A stretch of DNA of 27,680 nt from UBA1162 sp049513695 (GTDB taxonomy: Bacteria; Chloroflexota; Dehalococcoidia; GIF9; UBA5629), in contig JBEKVW010000019.1 in assembly GCA_049513695.1 (NCBI GenBank), forward strand, positions 1 through 27,680, given 5' to 3'. Position numbers and translations under genes: made by a program. The notes under the pieces were generated by a model, which was not told where the DNA came from, did not search any database, and worked only from the letters and a program-made list of their open reading frames with translations. Below, piece by piece: positions 16,318 to 23,188 of the stretch. How positions within the stretch are numbered: position 1 is the first letter of the stretch; each line of letters starts with the position of its first letter.

Positions 16318-17241
16318 TTACCTCAACGCATCGGAGATGGTACTTGCAATATTATTCATGAACGTGAAATAGGAGCCGTCAGGCGGTAGCGCATGCGTGG
16401 TGAGCTGCACAACCTTCACGCCCATTTCGTCCCCTATAGCTTTGGCCACCGCCGGCGAGGTCCCCAATTCGGTGAATATCGCCTTAACGTGGTTATCCTG
16501 GACAGCCTTTTTGAGAGCCGCCAGGTCCGCCGCCGAGACCTCCGCCTGGCTTGAAAGGCTGGGAACTATCACACCTACGAGTTTGAAGCCGTAGCGCTGT
16601 GCAAAATAACCCATGGACTCGTGTCCGGTAACCAGCTTGCGGTCCTGCTGCGGAATGACGGACAGGGTATCGGCTACCTGGTCATTCAAGGCGTCCAGCT
16701 GGCTCTCAAGGTCTGCGGCCCGGTCCGCTACGTCGAGTCCGAAATCGGACTTAAGCTCAGTTGAGAGCGCAGCTATCACACTCTTCATAGCGAGCGGGTC
16801 CATCCAGAGATGAGGGTCGGGCGCCCCAATTGCCTGGTCGGGGTCGCCGGATGGAATTCCTTCACCCGTGCCGACATGTCGGATGGAAATATAATCTGAG
16901 GCGGTAAAAAACTTGACTCCGTTGCTTCTGGCCGTCGTCAGCGTCTTCTCCATACCGCCCTCCAGGCCCAGGCCGTTCTGAACCACCAGGTCGGCGTTAT
17001 TTAGCTTCTCTATATCCTGCGCGGACGGCTCCCATTCGTGAGGATCGAGCCCGTTTGGAATGGAGATAACGACATCCGCTTTCCCATCGACCAGGTCTGT
17101 AACTACGGACCCCAGAATGGCGTACGTGACTACAATCGTTTTCCGAGCTTTCACTACCTTGCCGGCTGGTACACAGGAGACGCCAAAGGCTAACGTCAAT
17201 AAGACGGCTACTGCGATTGACACCGCGATGTTTCTTTTCAT
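16318..17241 (-). CDS. Metal ABC transporter substrate-binding lipoprotein (ZnuA/TroA-like)
   Basis: 307 residues from the ATG at 17241. A signal peptide ends at GVSC, with lipid attached to Cys23. Cluster A-I ligands can be placed: His68 (DPHEW), His144 (DPHLW), His207 (TGHES), and a likely acidic fourth ligand at Asp288 (LPPDGSY). The His-rich loop common in zinc-specific ZnuA is absent; a short Asp-containing loop (about 130-142) takes its place. Zinc is therefore favoured only by the adjacent Fur-family regulator, and manganese or iron remain possible. A start at 17262 would overlap the fur-family stop. The 17241 start has AAGGGA at 17245-17250 and directly opens the signal peptide. Confidence 0.92.
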   Translation of the reverse strand: MKRNIAVSIAVAVLLTLAFGVSCVPAGKVVKARKTIVVTYAILGSVVTDLVDGKADVVISIPNGLDPHEWEPSAQDIEKLNNADLVVQNGLGLEGGMEKTLTTARSNGVKFFTASDYISIRHVGTGEGIPSGDPDQAIGAPDPHLWMDPLAMKSVIAALSTELKSDFGLDVADRAADLESQLDALNDQVADTLSVIPQQDRKLVTGHESMGYFAQRYGFKLVGVIVPSLSSQAEVSAADLAALKKAVQDNHVKAIFTELGTSPAVAKAIGDEMGVKVVQLTTHALPPDGSYFTFMNNIASTISDALR

Positions 17242-17251
17242 GGTTCCCTTT

Positions 17252-17707
17252 TTATGACTCATTTCCTGCGCGTGCGGGTCTCTTTTTTTCGGCCTGGCAT
17301 TCAGGACAGCGGCCCAGGAATTCCAGCAGGTGCCTGTCTATCCTGAAGCCGGTCTCCTGCGTTATCGTTTGTTCCAGATCATCCAATTCGCAATCGCTGA
17401 AATCGACCACTTTGCCGCATCCGTTGCAGACCAGGTGGTGGTGATGGCCGCCGGGCCTTTTCAGGTAGCTTCTGCACGCGTCCCCTATGTGCACCTCGCA
17501 GAGCATCCCGCTGCGTTCAAGCATATCCAGCGCCCTGTAAACCGTGACCAGCCCGATGCCGCGGTGTTTGGCCTTTAATTTACTGTAAATATCGGCGGGG
17601 GTGAGATGCTCCTGGCTCTGGCTGATAACCTGTATAATGGCCCGCCTCTGGGGAGTAAGTTTGAAACCCTTCCTCTTCAGCTCAGCCGCAATAAGTTTGC
17701 CCGTCAT
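17252..17707 (-). CDS. Fur family metal-responsive repressor (Zur-like)
   Basis: 151 residues. The winged helix (about 10-85) contains LTPQRRAIIQVI and GLVTVYRALDMLERSGML. The hinge metal site lies in GGHHHHLVC. Structural zinc is held by two CxxC pairs, Cys94/Cys97 and Cys134/Cys137. It is the first gene of the operon with the metal importer, so it probably represses its own transcription when zinc (or another metal) is replete. Zur, Fur, PerR and Mur cannot be separated by eye; the neighbouring importer makes Zur the best guess. The operator candidate lies just upstream. Confidence 0.93.
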   Translation of the reverse strand: MTGKLIAAELKRKGFKLTPQRRAIIQVISQSQEHLTPADIYSKLKAKHRGIGLVTVYRALDMLERSGMLCEVHIGDACRSYLKRPGGHHHHLVCNGCGKVVDFSDCELDDLEQTITQETGFRIDRHLLEFLGRCPECQAEKKRPARAGNES

Positions 17708-17724
17708 GTGATTTATAGCCTAAT

Positions 17725-17774
17725 TGAAAACGTTTTTCATCTATTATCGTAACAATGCTCGGCATCCTTGTCAA
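17725..17774 (-). promoter_or_regulatory. Promoter and Fur/Zur-like operator of the metal-import operon
   Basis: Minus strand: TTGACA (17774-17769, perfect), 17 bp, TACGAT (17751-17746), start site near 17739. Immediately at the start lies the inverted repeat TGAAAA-CGT-TTTTCA (17725-17739). A repressor bound there would block initiation. Confidence 0.65.
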
Positions 17775-17820
17775 TCCGGTCCTGCAAAACGGCCCGAGCC
17801 CTGTCGTGCAAAGCCCTCAG

Positions 17821-18390
17821 CTACTTCAATTCCAGCCCTATCTTAAATGCTTTGCCGACCTCTTCGCCCAATCCCTGGTAGACATTGGTGGGCAGCATGG
17901 TCCAGATCAATGGCATGATCTTTTTCACATCGGGATGCTGGCCGGAAAAACAGTTTCCCGATACATACACCTCTTCAATCTTTCCAATAACCAGCACATG
18001 GCTGCCCAGATCGAGGGTGTGCTCGATTTTGCATTCCAGATTCACCGGGCACTGGTGCACCATGGGCGCCGTCTCCAGCTTGCCGTAGAATACCTTAAAC
18101 CCGCAGACCTTCACCTTATCTACTTTGGCCCCGCTGACTATGCCGCAGTAATCAACCTCTTTGGCCTGGTGCGTGGAAGGCACATTGACGGAGAAGGTCC
18201 CGTTTTCGTTCATCCCTTTGAGTGTATAGCGCACGTGCCTTATGGCTACGGATATCATGGGCGGCTCGCTGCAGGCGACACCCGCCCAGGCCACCGTCAT
18301 AAAATTAGCTTTGCCTTCAACGTTAGCGCCCACCAGCAGCGCGGGTGTGGGATATACCAGGGTTTGAGGCCCCATTTTGACCTTTTCCAT
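17821..18390 (-). CDS. Flavin reductase / flavoredoxin-like protein
   Basis: 189 residues of a flavin-reductase-like split barrel: TPALLVGANVEGKANFMTVAWAG (about 15-37), then EPPMISVAIRHVRYTLKGMNENGTFSVNVPS. This N-terminal signature matches flavoredoxins and FMN-binding flavin reductases of strict anaerobes. It likely binds FMN and transfers electrons in the cytoplasm; the partner is unknown. A GAAGGAG Shine-Dalgarno precedes the ATG at 18390. It lies 33 bp after the SRPBCC gene, so the two probably share a transcript. It ends before the promoter of the Fur operon. Confidence 0.88.
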   Translation of the reverse strand: MEKVKMGPQTLVYPTPALLVGANVEGKANFMTVAWAGVACSEPPMISVAIRHVRYTLKGMNENGTFSVNVPSTHQAKEVDYCGIVSGAKVDKVKVCGFKVFYGKLETAPMVHQCPVNLECKIEHTLDLGSHVLVIGKIEEVYVSGNCFSGQHPDVKKIMPLIWTMLPTNVYQGLGEEVGKAFKIGLELK

Positions 18391-18423
18391 TTTTGCTCAC
18401 TCCTTCAATTCATGTAACCGTAT

Positions 18424-18813
18424 TTATTTTTCCAGTATTTCTTTCATAGGCGTCCAGTAATAATCGATCCAGCCCTGCTTGATATCCTCGTAAAATTCCT
18501 CCGGCACCCCGCTCTGTGTGAATGTCAGCCTGGTCCCGCCCTCCACTTTCTTGAGAGCAAACGTCGCCCTGGAGTAATGCCCTTTTGGCCAATCGCTATA
18601 GCGCCAGGTCTGAACGATCTTTTCATCCGGCACCAGCTCGAGGTTCACACCTTCGATATAATCGCCCACCGCAAACTTCCCGCCCACGCTGCGGCTTATT
18701 TTGGCCAGGTCACCGGCCAGCACGGAATGCTTTTTGGAATCCATCAACAATTCGTAAACCGCATGTGGACTGGCCTTGAAAGTCGCCTGTTGTTTGATCA
18801 GCCTCGTCTCCAT
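18424..18813 (-). CDS. SRPBCC (AHSA1-like) domain protein
   Basis: 129 residues forming a single START/Bet v1-like fold: KQQATFKASPHAVYELLMDS at the N-terminus, FAVGDYIEGVNLELVPDEKIVQTWRY in the middle, and the hallmark TRLTFTQSGVPEEFYEDIKQGW...YYW near the C-terminus. This matches Activator of Hsp90 ATPase homologue 1-like proteins, which usually bind a hydrophobic ligand; the ligand is unknown. The Shine-Dalgarno AAGGGGG precedes the ATG. It is the last core-like gene before the AT-rich island. Confidence 0.88.
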   Translation of the reverse strand: METRLIKQQATFKASPHAVYELLMDSKKHSVLAGDLAKISRSVGGKFAVGDYIEGVNLELVPDEKIVQTWRYSDWPKGHYSRATFALKKVEGGTRLTFTQSGVPEEFYEDIKQGWIDYYWTPMKEILEK

Positions 18814-18843
18814 TTCAACCCCCTTTTTATATGTGTTTGAAGA

Positions 18844-18889
18844 ATTTTAGCATAAAAATACTTGGGTTGAGCGATATGCCTATATAGGC
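18844..18889 (-). promoter_or_regulatory. Possible promoter and upstream 12-bp palindrome for the SRPBCC / flavoredoxin pair
   Basis: Minus strand extended -10 TGCTAAAAT (hexamer 18849-18844) without a good -35. A perfect palindrome, GCCTATATAGGC (18878-18889), lies about 30 bp upstream and could be an activator site. Confidence 0.35.
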
Positions 18890-19041
18890 TATTCAGCCGC
18901 CATGATAGAATAGGCCGAAGTCTATTGCGGATTTCGTCACCCAGGATGAAAACAGTTGAGGAGAGGTTTCGGCAGTTCTTAAGTTTGGCTTCGCTTTCTG
19001 GCTCTAATTCAAACCTTTGGTCTGGACGGGGTAGTCATTCT

Positions 19042-19656
19042 TCAAGTTCTTCTACTATCAAATTCTTCTATTATATTGCTTAATCTCTTGATTTCGGATC
19101 GTAACGTTGGGATTTCCGTTAGAATCGTAGTGTGTGCTGATAAAATATAGTTATATTGATCTTCTGGGAAATCATCCTGATTCTGATAAGGGCCAGAATA
19201 TGCTTTATCAGCCTTTACTTCGAGTTTTTCAAATTCAACACTAAATAAAAGATCATTTAAAGAAATGGGCACAGGTTCAGGTCCCGCATTTAACAGACTC
19301 ATAGTCAGTCTTCCGTTAAAACCGGGATCAAGTTGTAGTCCCCCAAATGCATTTATACCACGTCTAGCAAAGTAAGACCGTATTCCAAACCTGCCACACA
19401 TATCCAATGGCAGCGAAAGTCTTTCGTTAGAAAGGACTCCTATCATTTGCCCGGATAGCACTTTATAAACTGGCCTATCTTCCGATAGGATAATTACTCT
19501 ACCTAGCTGTTCTGGATTTATAGGGCTAACCAAAATCTTACTACTAACCCTCAAGTCATAAGAGGCAGGCTGTAATTGCAGGGGATTGAAAGGTTCAATT
19601 CCTAGTTTACCTTTAGATATCATCTGCCTGATTTGGCTATCTACTAGTATGCCCAT
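19042..19656 (-). CDS. dCTP deaminase / dUTPase-fold protein, possibly non-deaminating
   Basis: 204 residues. LQPASYDLRV (about 28-37), RFGIRSYFARRGI (89-101) and GLQLDPGFNGRLTMSLLNAG (106-125) are the core of the Dcd/dUTPase fold. In bifunctional and monofunctional dCTP deaminases the segment after DPGF.G reads like LEFYN/LEIxN, with the catalytic Glu; here the aligned position is Ser120. Arg98 and Asp110 are retained. The fold is clear but cytosine deamination is doubtful. The last 35 residues are helical. The gene lies in the island behind a shared promoter module. Nucleotide-depleting dCTP deaminases are known antiphage proteins, so defence is a speculative role. GGGAGG precedes the ATG by 3 nt. 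Confidence 0.8.
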   Translation of the reverse strand: MGILVDSQIRQMISKGKLGIEPFNPLQLQPASYDLRVSSKILVSPINPEQLGRVIILSEDRPVYKVLSGQMIGVLSNERLSLPLDMCGRFGIRSYFARRGINAFGGLQLDPGFNGRLTMSLLNAGPEPVPISLNDLLFSVEFEKLEVKADKAYSGPYQNQDDFPEDQYNYILSAHTTILTEIPTLRSEIKRLSNIIEEFDSRRT

Positions 19657-19717
19657 GCTCCTCCCGAATAAATAGCTATACTTTTTCTGGTATTGTATTC
19701 GCTACGGAAGCATTTTA

Positions 19718-19762
19718 CAACCTCCCAAGCGAAGATTATACCAGTGTAGTAGATATGCTCAC
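19718..19762 (-). promoter_or_regulatory. Island promoter/SD module, copy A
   Basis: Minus strand: TGGTATAAT with the -10 at 19740-19735, 8 nt, then SD GGGAGG (19726-19721). The nearest ATG (19713) gives only Met-Leu-Pro-stop, so this copy now drives the dUTPase-fold gene at 19656 through a leader of about 70 nt. A partial AAGAGTTAACTTGACC repeat lies farther upstream at 19855. Confidence 0.6.
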
Positions 19763-19854
19763 TGTCTGATACACCTCCACTCCAATGTCGTGTAAGGAAG
19801 GAACTATCTGATAAAGTCACAAAATTAGAAGGGATGATCGAGGATCACATTAAT

Positions 19855-19870
19855 AAGAGTTAACTTGACC
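19855..19870 (+). repeat. Partial copy (16 bp) of the AAGAGTTAACTTG repeat
   Basis: AAGAGTTAACTTGACC matches the same bases of the longer copies at 21421 and 26216, but its flanks differ. It lies in the 266-bp gap between the dUTPase-fold gene and the next gene, where no ORF was found. Confidence 0.7.
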
Positions 19871-19922
19871 AATCAGCCTAAACAATGATTACTCAGCATT
19901 AAAAATAAACTGATTCCTTAAT

Positions 19923-20369
19923 CTAGTGGGCGACAAAGGTATAAACAAGAAGGATAAGCCAAATAGTCAACAGACATACTGGAACAAGCCTTCTAATGCG
20001 CCAGGTTTCTCTATACCATCGTTTTTTACCATTTACAAGTTCCTCTGTATAAGCCTGTGAATCGAATAGACTTGGGTATTTATTATCGAGCAAACTTTCC
20101 AAGTATTTCATTCTTTTCATTCTTGCGAAGGAATAGCTTGCCGACCTATTTATTATCAAAGCCCACACAATCGAAAATACCATTGCCATGAGACACGTAA
20201 ATAAATGTAGAATCCATTTGTACATGGGTAGAGTTACATAAACTATAAATAGCCCACTCACAATAACCGAATAGATTGATTCCCATAGGGGGAATATTTG
20301 TTCGCCCGAAAAATACTGATCCTGTGCTAGTTGTAATGCCTTATAAATCCTATCTGCTTCTTCATCCAT
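19923..20369 (-). CDS. Small integral membrane protein, unknown family
   Basis: 148 residues: an acidic amphipathic start (MDEEADRIYKALQLAQDQYFSGEQ), two adjacent transmembrane helices (about 32-76), a basic/charged loop of about 45 residues (RMKRMKYLESLLDNK), then a third helix at the C-terminus (about 128-146). The pattern recalls small membrane effectors such as SLATT or RipA-like proteins, but I cannot assign it to a family. Promoter module B and SD GGGGGG lie directly upstream of the ATG at 20369, and the -10 overlaps the stop codon of the Cys-rich gene upstream. Confidence 0.72.
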   Translation of the reverse strand: MDEEADRIYKALQLAQDQYFSGEQIFPLWESIYSVIVSGLFIVYVTLPMYKWILHLFTCLMAMVFSIVWALIINRSASYSFARMKRMKYLESLLDNKYPSLFDSQAYTEELVNGKKRWYRETWRIRRLVPVCLLTIWLILLVYTFVAH

Positions 20370-20378
20370 ACCATACTA

Positions 20379-20419
20379 CCCCCCAAGCGATGATTATACC
20401 GCTATAGCAGAGGTGTCCA
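20379..20419 (-). promoter_or_regulatory. Island promoter/SD module, copy B
   Basis: Minus strand: TGGACA (20419-20414), 15 bp, TATAAT (20398-20393), 8 nt, SD GGGGGG (20384-20379). The TAA of the preceding gene is part of TATAAT. Confidence 0.65.
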
Positions 20420-20750
20420 CTTCTTGTAGCTTGGATTTTAGCAATTCAACCATCCCCTCTGCCGCCAGCTTGAGTTCTTCTTCAGACAGTGTGATGGACT
20501 CCCTCCACTTGATATAAGGGGATGTCTCTGCCAGACATTTAAGATTACCCGAGTGGTCGCAGTCTCCCCATACCGGACAGGGAAGATAGGGTTTTGCTTG
20601 TCGAGTATATTCACAACCAGGGCACATTCCCCACATCTTGCCGTATTTATTCCAGCCTTCCCACTTGCACATATTCCGTTCACCCGTAGTCTTTAGCCAC
20701 TCCCATAGTTCCAGCCAGATTTCGAGGGTTTTACGCTTTGTTAATTGCAT
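20394..20750 (-). CDS. Small cysteine-rich protein, unknown
   Basis: 118 residues. A basic helix-prone N-terminus is followed by seven cysteines between residues 28 and 72 (NMCKWEGW, GMCPGCEYT, LPCPVWGDCDH, LKCLAE), then an acidic helical tail (TLSEEELKLAAEGMVELLKSKL). The spacing suggests a zinc or iron-sulfur site, but no named family is recognised. The abundance of Trp and Cys and the lack of a signal peptide point to a cytoplasmic metal-binding protein. GAGGTG precedes the ATG at 20750. Its last codons form the promoter of the next gene. Confidence 0.7.
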   Translation of the reverse strand: MQLTKRKTLEIWLELWEWLKTTGERNMCKWEGWNKYGKMWGMCPGCEYTRQAKPYLPCPVWGDCDHSGNLKCLAETSPYIKWRESITLSEEELKLAAEGMVELLKSKLQEVDTSAIAV

Positions 20751-20850
20751 TTTGTCACCTCACTTCACAAACACCCACTGTCTCCCTCATCTTCCCACCT
20801 TACTATTTTATCACGCCTGTATATAGCGCAGAGGCTGTGTGGCTATAACT

Positions 20851-21237
20851 TCAATAAGGATAGCCGGAGGGCGATTGCGCCGATGGAATCAGAAATACTT
20901 GAAGCGTAGTAGACGAGGGGATATAGGTCACCCAGGTGCTGGTCTGATAACCGTACATGGATGCGGTGAAAGTCCAGGCGCCCGTTGCTCCTGTGATGCT
21001 CACATTGCCGCTGACATCTACCGTCTGTGAAAAAGAAGCCCCGTTACCGTCCTTACCCGTCACCAGTACACCGGTAAGCGCCGGGCTGCCACTTGTGCTG
21101 CCATATGGATATATATACAATGTGATGGTTACATTTGCAGCGTTCACAATTTGCGACGGTAAAAAGGAGCATGCCAAGATAACAAAGGATAGCAACATTG
21201 TGAAAGCCATTTTGATAAATTGCGCCTTAATTTTCAT
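20851..21237 (-). CDS. Secreted protein with carboxypeptidase-regulatory-like beta domain
   Basis: 128 residues. An N-terminal signal peptide (about 1-33, cleavage near VNAAN) is followed by one beta-sandwich: VTITLYIYPYG, TGVLVTGKDGNGASFSQTVDVSGNVSITGATGAWTFTASMYGYQ. The pattern GV.V...D..G....T..D..G...I.G..G.WT.T....GY matches carboxypeptidase regulatory-like/PEGA-type domains. It is likely exported and structural. GGGGGA precedes the ATG, and a perfect TATAAT (21262-21257) with weak -35 TTTATA (21284-21279) lies upstream. Confidence 0.75.
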   Translation of the reverse strand: MKIKAQFIKMAFTMLLSFVILACSFLPSQIVNAANVTITLYIYPYGSTSGSPALTGVLVTGKDGNGASFSQTVDVSGNVSITGATGAWTFTASMYGYQTSTWVTYIPSSTTLQVFLIPSAQSPSGYPY

Positions 21238-21411
21238 GTTTTTCCCCCACGGTCCAATTATACTGCCCCCGATCGTAATATAAATAGCTAATTAGTCGCA
21301 TTTTCATAGTACTAAGGTCGCATTTCCGCATTCCAAAGTTGCCCGTGGTGGATTTCAAAATTCTTTCCTCCTCCTCAAACTCACCGTTAGGACGTAGAAG
21401 CAGAAATGCAA

Positions 21412-21444
21412 AAATCAACTAAGAGTTAACTTGACCCCTACTTG
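21412..21444 (+). repeat. 33-bp repeat, left copy
   Basis: Identical but for one base to 26207-26239. The core is TCAACTAAGAGTTAACTTG. With the inverted copy starting 4 bp further on, it forms a 40-bp palindrome (arms 21421-21433 and 21448-21460). Confidence 0.85.
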
Positions 21445-21447
21445 GGA

Positions 21448-21466
21448 CAAGTTAACTCTTGGTTGA
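21448..21466 (-). repeat. 19-bp inverted end, left
   Basis: CAAGTTAACTCTTGGTTGA is the exact reverse complement of 26210-26228. The two could be the ends of a 4.78-kb mobile segment. Confidence 0.7.
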
Positions 21467-21582
21467 ACATCGTATAGGTTCAGATTCCCGTAACCGCCGA
21501 TCTAGGGTGGTAGAACTACCAACTGGTAGGATAGTAAAACTCTATCTTACTGATGCTGAATTATACATTCATAACTTGAATG

Positions 21583-21915
21583 TTAGGGCTGTTCGTTGGC
21601 TTTTTTCGATTCCTGAGAAATCATGTTGCGTACCAAAGCAATCATCTGCTGATTGTTCCACGCTATCAAATCAACTATTCCATACGCCTGGCTATCCAGA
21701 AAAAGAGGAATCTTATCAATGAAAGCCTCCCTATTATCTTTAAAAACTTGCTGTGTTGAAAGCAATTCAGGGCCAAAGGTTGGAGATTCCCCGTGTTTTG
21801 CTGCTTGTTCCCATCCACGTATTCTATCCATTGCTTTTGCCCATTTGAGGCCATATTGTAATGTCATAAAACCACGATCTGTAAGTTCACTGATTTTCTT
21901 TTCTATATCATCCAT
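21583..21915 (-). CDS. Hypothetical helical protein
   Basis: 110 residues, mostly helical and charged: MDDIEKKISELTDRGFMTLQ, GWEQAAKHGE, then a C-terminal SQAYGIVDLIAWNNQQMIALVRNMISQESKKA. No transmembrane segment or family is recognised. The ATG at 21915 with GGAGG 7 nt upstream is preferred; the longer frame from 22005 adds a chance hydrophobic stretch. The 3' part overlaps an antisense frame that I regard as relic. Confidence 0.65.
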   Translation of the reverse strand: MDDIEKKISELTDRGFMTLQYGLKWAKAMDRIRGWEQAAKHGESPTFGPELLSTQQVFKDNREAFIDKIPLFLDSQAYGIVDLIAWNNQQMIALVRNMISQESKKANEQP

Positions 21916-21961
21916 CAGCCTACCTCCAACAATAGAAAAATTACTGGTTCTAATAATCTCA

Positions 21962-22165
21962 CTAGTGACTAAGAGTAGCCACAATAGCAAGTGTACCGAT
22001 AACAAATGTTACAACTATAAGGAAGATCGACGGATTTGGGATAGAACCGCCGGATTGAGAATTGGTAATGCAGTCAGAGGCATAGTTAGTAATACCGAAC
22101 GCAAGGAAACTACTAATTGCCAAAACCAAGATGGTAATGATAATACAAATGATAACCTTATTCAT
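21962..22165 (-). CDS. Small two-helix membrane protein, unknown
   Basis: 67 residues. Two hydrophobic helices (about 3-25 and 46-64) flank a polar Ser/Asn/Gly loop with one cysteine. Its size is that of toxin, holin-like or regulatory micropeptides, but no family is recognised. The SD (GGCGG) is weak. It lies 46 bp upstream of the 21583-21915 gene, so the two may be cotranscribed. A small hairpin, CCCCT-ACTC-AGGGG (22178-22191), lies just upstream without a T-run. Confidence 0.5.
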   Translation of the reverse strand: MNKVIICIIITILVLAISSFLAFGITNYASDCITNSQSGGSIPNPSIFLIVVTFVIGTLAIVATLSH

Positions 22166-22262
22166 AATCCGCCATTGCCCCTACTCAGGGGTGACAAATG
22201 ATGTCTATTATAGTTCATCCCTTGTTATACTTCTTACTGAGTGCTTTGGTAAGAGGTGGTTT

Positions 22263-22706
22263 ATGGTGGCTAAACGCATTATTGGATTCATTTTGCGGTG
22301 GGCAAAGAAAATGCTGGGCGGGTGGTTATCCTTTTATAGAAGTAGATATATTCGATATTTCAGAAAGCAAATCAAGAATGCGCTTGACCTTGCGTGGTGG
22401 TCGATCAGCTGTAGCTCAGCTATAACTGTATTGCTTATTGGTATGTTTCTAGCTATCAAAATGATGACACTTGCTCAAGCTGAAGCCTTTGGGACAATGG
22501 TATTGCCGTGGGTGTTCTTCTTTTTTGGTGGCATTGCGATTGTAGGTATATTCTTTGCTTTCTTGGATACAGTTACACGCTATATTCTAAAGCGTGAACC
22601 AATGATAGACACGGATACCAATACTAAAATAGCTACAATGGAAAAGGACATAAAAGATATAAAAACTGCTATTGAAGAAATAAAGGCCAAATTAACTAGT
22701 AGCTAA
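22263..22706 (+). CDS. Membrane protein with C-terminal coiled coil, unknown
   Basis: 147 residues on the plus strand, unlike its neighbours. A very basic N-terminus (KRIIGFILRWAKKML, RSRYIRYFRKQIK) precedes two transmembrane helices (about 47-70 and 80-103). A charged C-terminal coiled coil follows (KIATMEKDIKDIKTAIEEIKAKL). The start is the ATG at 22263, with AGAGG 22252-22256 upstream; the in-frame reading from 22131 lacks an SD and overlaps the opposite small gene. No family is recognised. Confidence 0.68.
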   Translation: MVAKRIIGFILRWAKKMLGGWLSFYRSRYIRYFRKQIKNALDLAWWSISCSSAITVLLIGMFLAIKMMTLAQAEAFGTMVLPWVFFFFGGIAIVGIFFAFLDTVTRYILKREPMIDTDTNTKIATMEKDIKDIKTAIEEIKAKLTSS

Positions 22707-22782
22707 TACGCCTTTTTAGAGTAAAGGTTCCACCACTTCTTCATCTTATTATTAGTCAAATGTATTAATCAGCAGAATATCT

Positions 22783-23049
22783 CTATTTACGATAAGCATC
22801 ATATAAATCTTTTGTTGCTTTATCAAACGCTTTTTTACATTTATCAAGTTTCTTAGATGCTTCTTTCAGTATTCTATAACCTTCATCATCCAATACCTTT
22901 TGAGGGTTGGGTAATGGCTGGCCTTCAATAATTACCCCAAAGAATAGGTATTGTTTTCCTAAATTCTCATATTCTTTGTCAGCTTCTGTCCACTCTTTAA
23001 ACCGTATCGAATATTCTTTTTCAGCGGCAATTGTTAACATACTACTCAT
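22783..23049 (-). CDS. Small charged helical protein, unknown
   Basis: 88 residues rich in Lys, Glu and Asp. EYSIRFKEWTEADKEYENLG and KEASKKLDKCKKAFDKATKDLYDAYRK should form a helical hairpin around a Pro-rich turn (EGQPLPNPQ). There is no signal peptide or membrane segment. The start at 23049 is set by AGGAGG (23061-23056) and promoter module D. No family is recognised. Confidence 0.68.
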   Translation of the reverse strand: MSSMLTIAAEKEYSIRFKEWTEADKEYENLGKQYLFFGVIIEGQPLPNPQKVLDDEGYRILKEASKKLDKCKKAFDKATKDLYDAYRK

Positions 23050-23052
23050 CTT

Positions 23053-23078
23053 CAACCTCCTGGACGATGATTATATCA
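23053..23078 (-). promoter_or_regulatory. Island promoter/SD module, copy D
   Basis: Minus strand extended -10 TGATATAAT (hexamer 23075-23070), 8 nt (TCATCGTC plus one), SD AGGAGG (23061-23056), ATG at 23049. No -35 at normal spacing. Confidence 0.6.
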
Positions 23079-23155
23079 GCTATTGACAAATGTTGTATGC
23101 CAAAGTAGAATAAAGTTGTCATCTGAAACCAGCCTGTGCTGGCCTAGGATGGCAT

Positions 23156-23188
23156 AAAAGAAGTCCTACGAAAGTGGGGCTTTCTTTT
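23156..23188 (-). terminator. Weak terminator after the DUF3800 gene
   Basis: Minus strand GAAAG-CCCCA-CTTTC (23184-23170) is followed by GTAGGACTTCTTTT. An alternative outer pairing AAAAGAA/TTCTTTT also exists. A second hairpin, CCAGC-n4-GCTGG, lies at 23129-23142. Confidence 0.4.

Larger units (their letters stand above)
21238..21582. other. Gene-poor stretch with promoter, 40-bp palindrome and a decayed-looking reading frame
   Basis: This gap holds the promoter of the secreted protein (21257-21284) and the paired repeats at 21412-21466. To the right, a plus-strand frame from about 21459 reads SRVVELPTGRIVKLYLTDAEL, which looks protein-like, but it has no proper start or SD and runs antisense into the gene at 21583. 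It may be a gene remnant. Confidence 0.4.

Noticed and set aside
17755..18417. 220-codon plus-strand frame
   Set aside because: Opposite the flavoredoxin-like gene, no SD.
18814..19041. Gene, tRNA or attachment site at the island's left edge
   Set aside because: No frame with a start and SD, no tRNA-like cloverleaf, and no repeat matching the right edge was seen.
21459..21722. 87-codon plus-strand frame with protein-like N-terminal half
   Set aside because: TTG start inside the inverted repeat and no SD; the second half is antisense to a better supported gene. Kept only as a possible relic.
21653..22201. 182-codon plus-strand frame
   Set aside because: Covers two minus-strand small genes with better starts.
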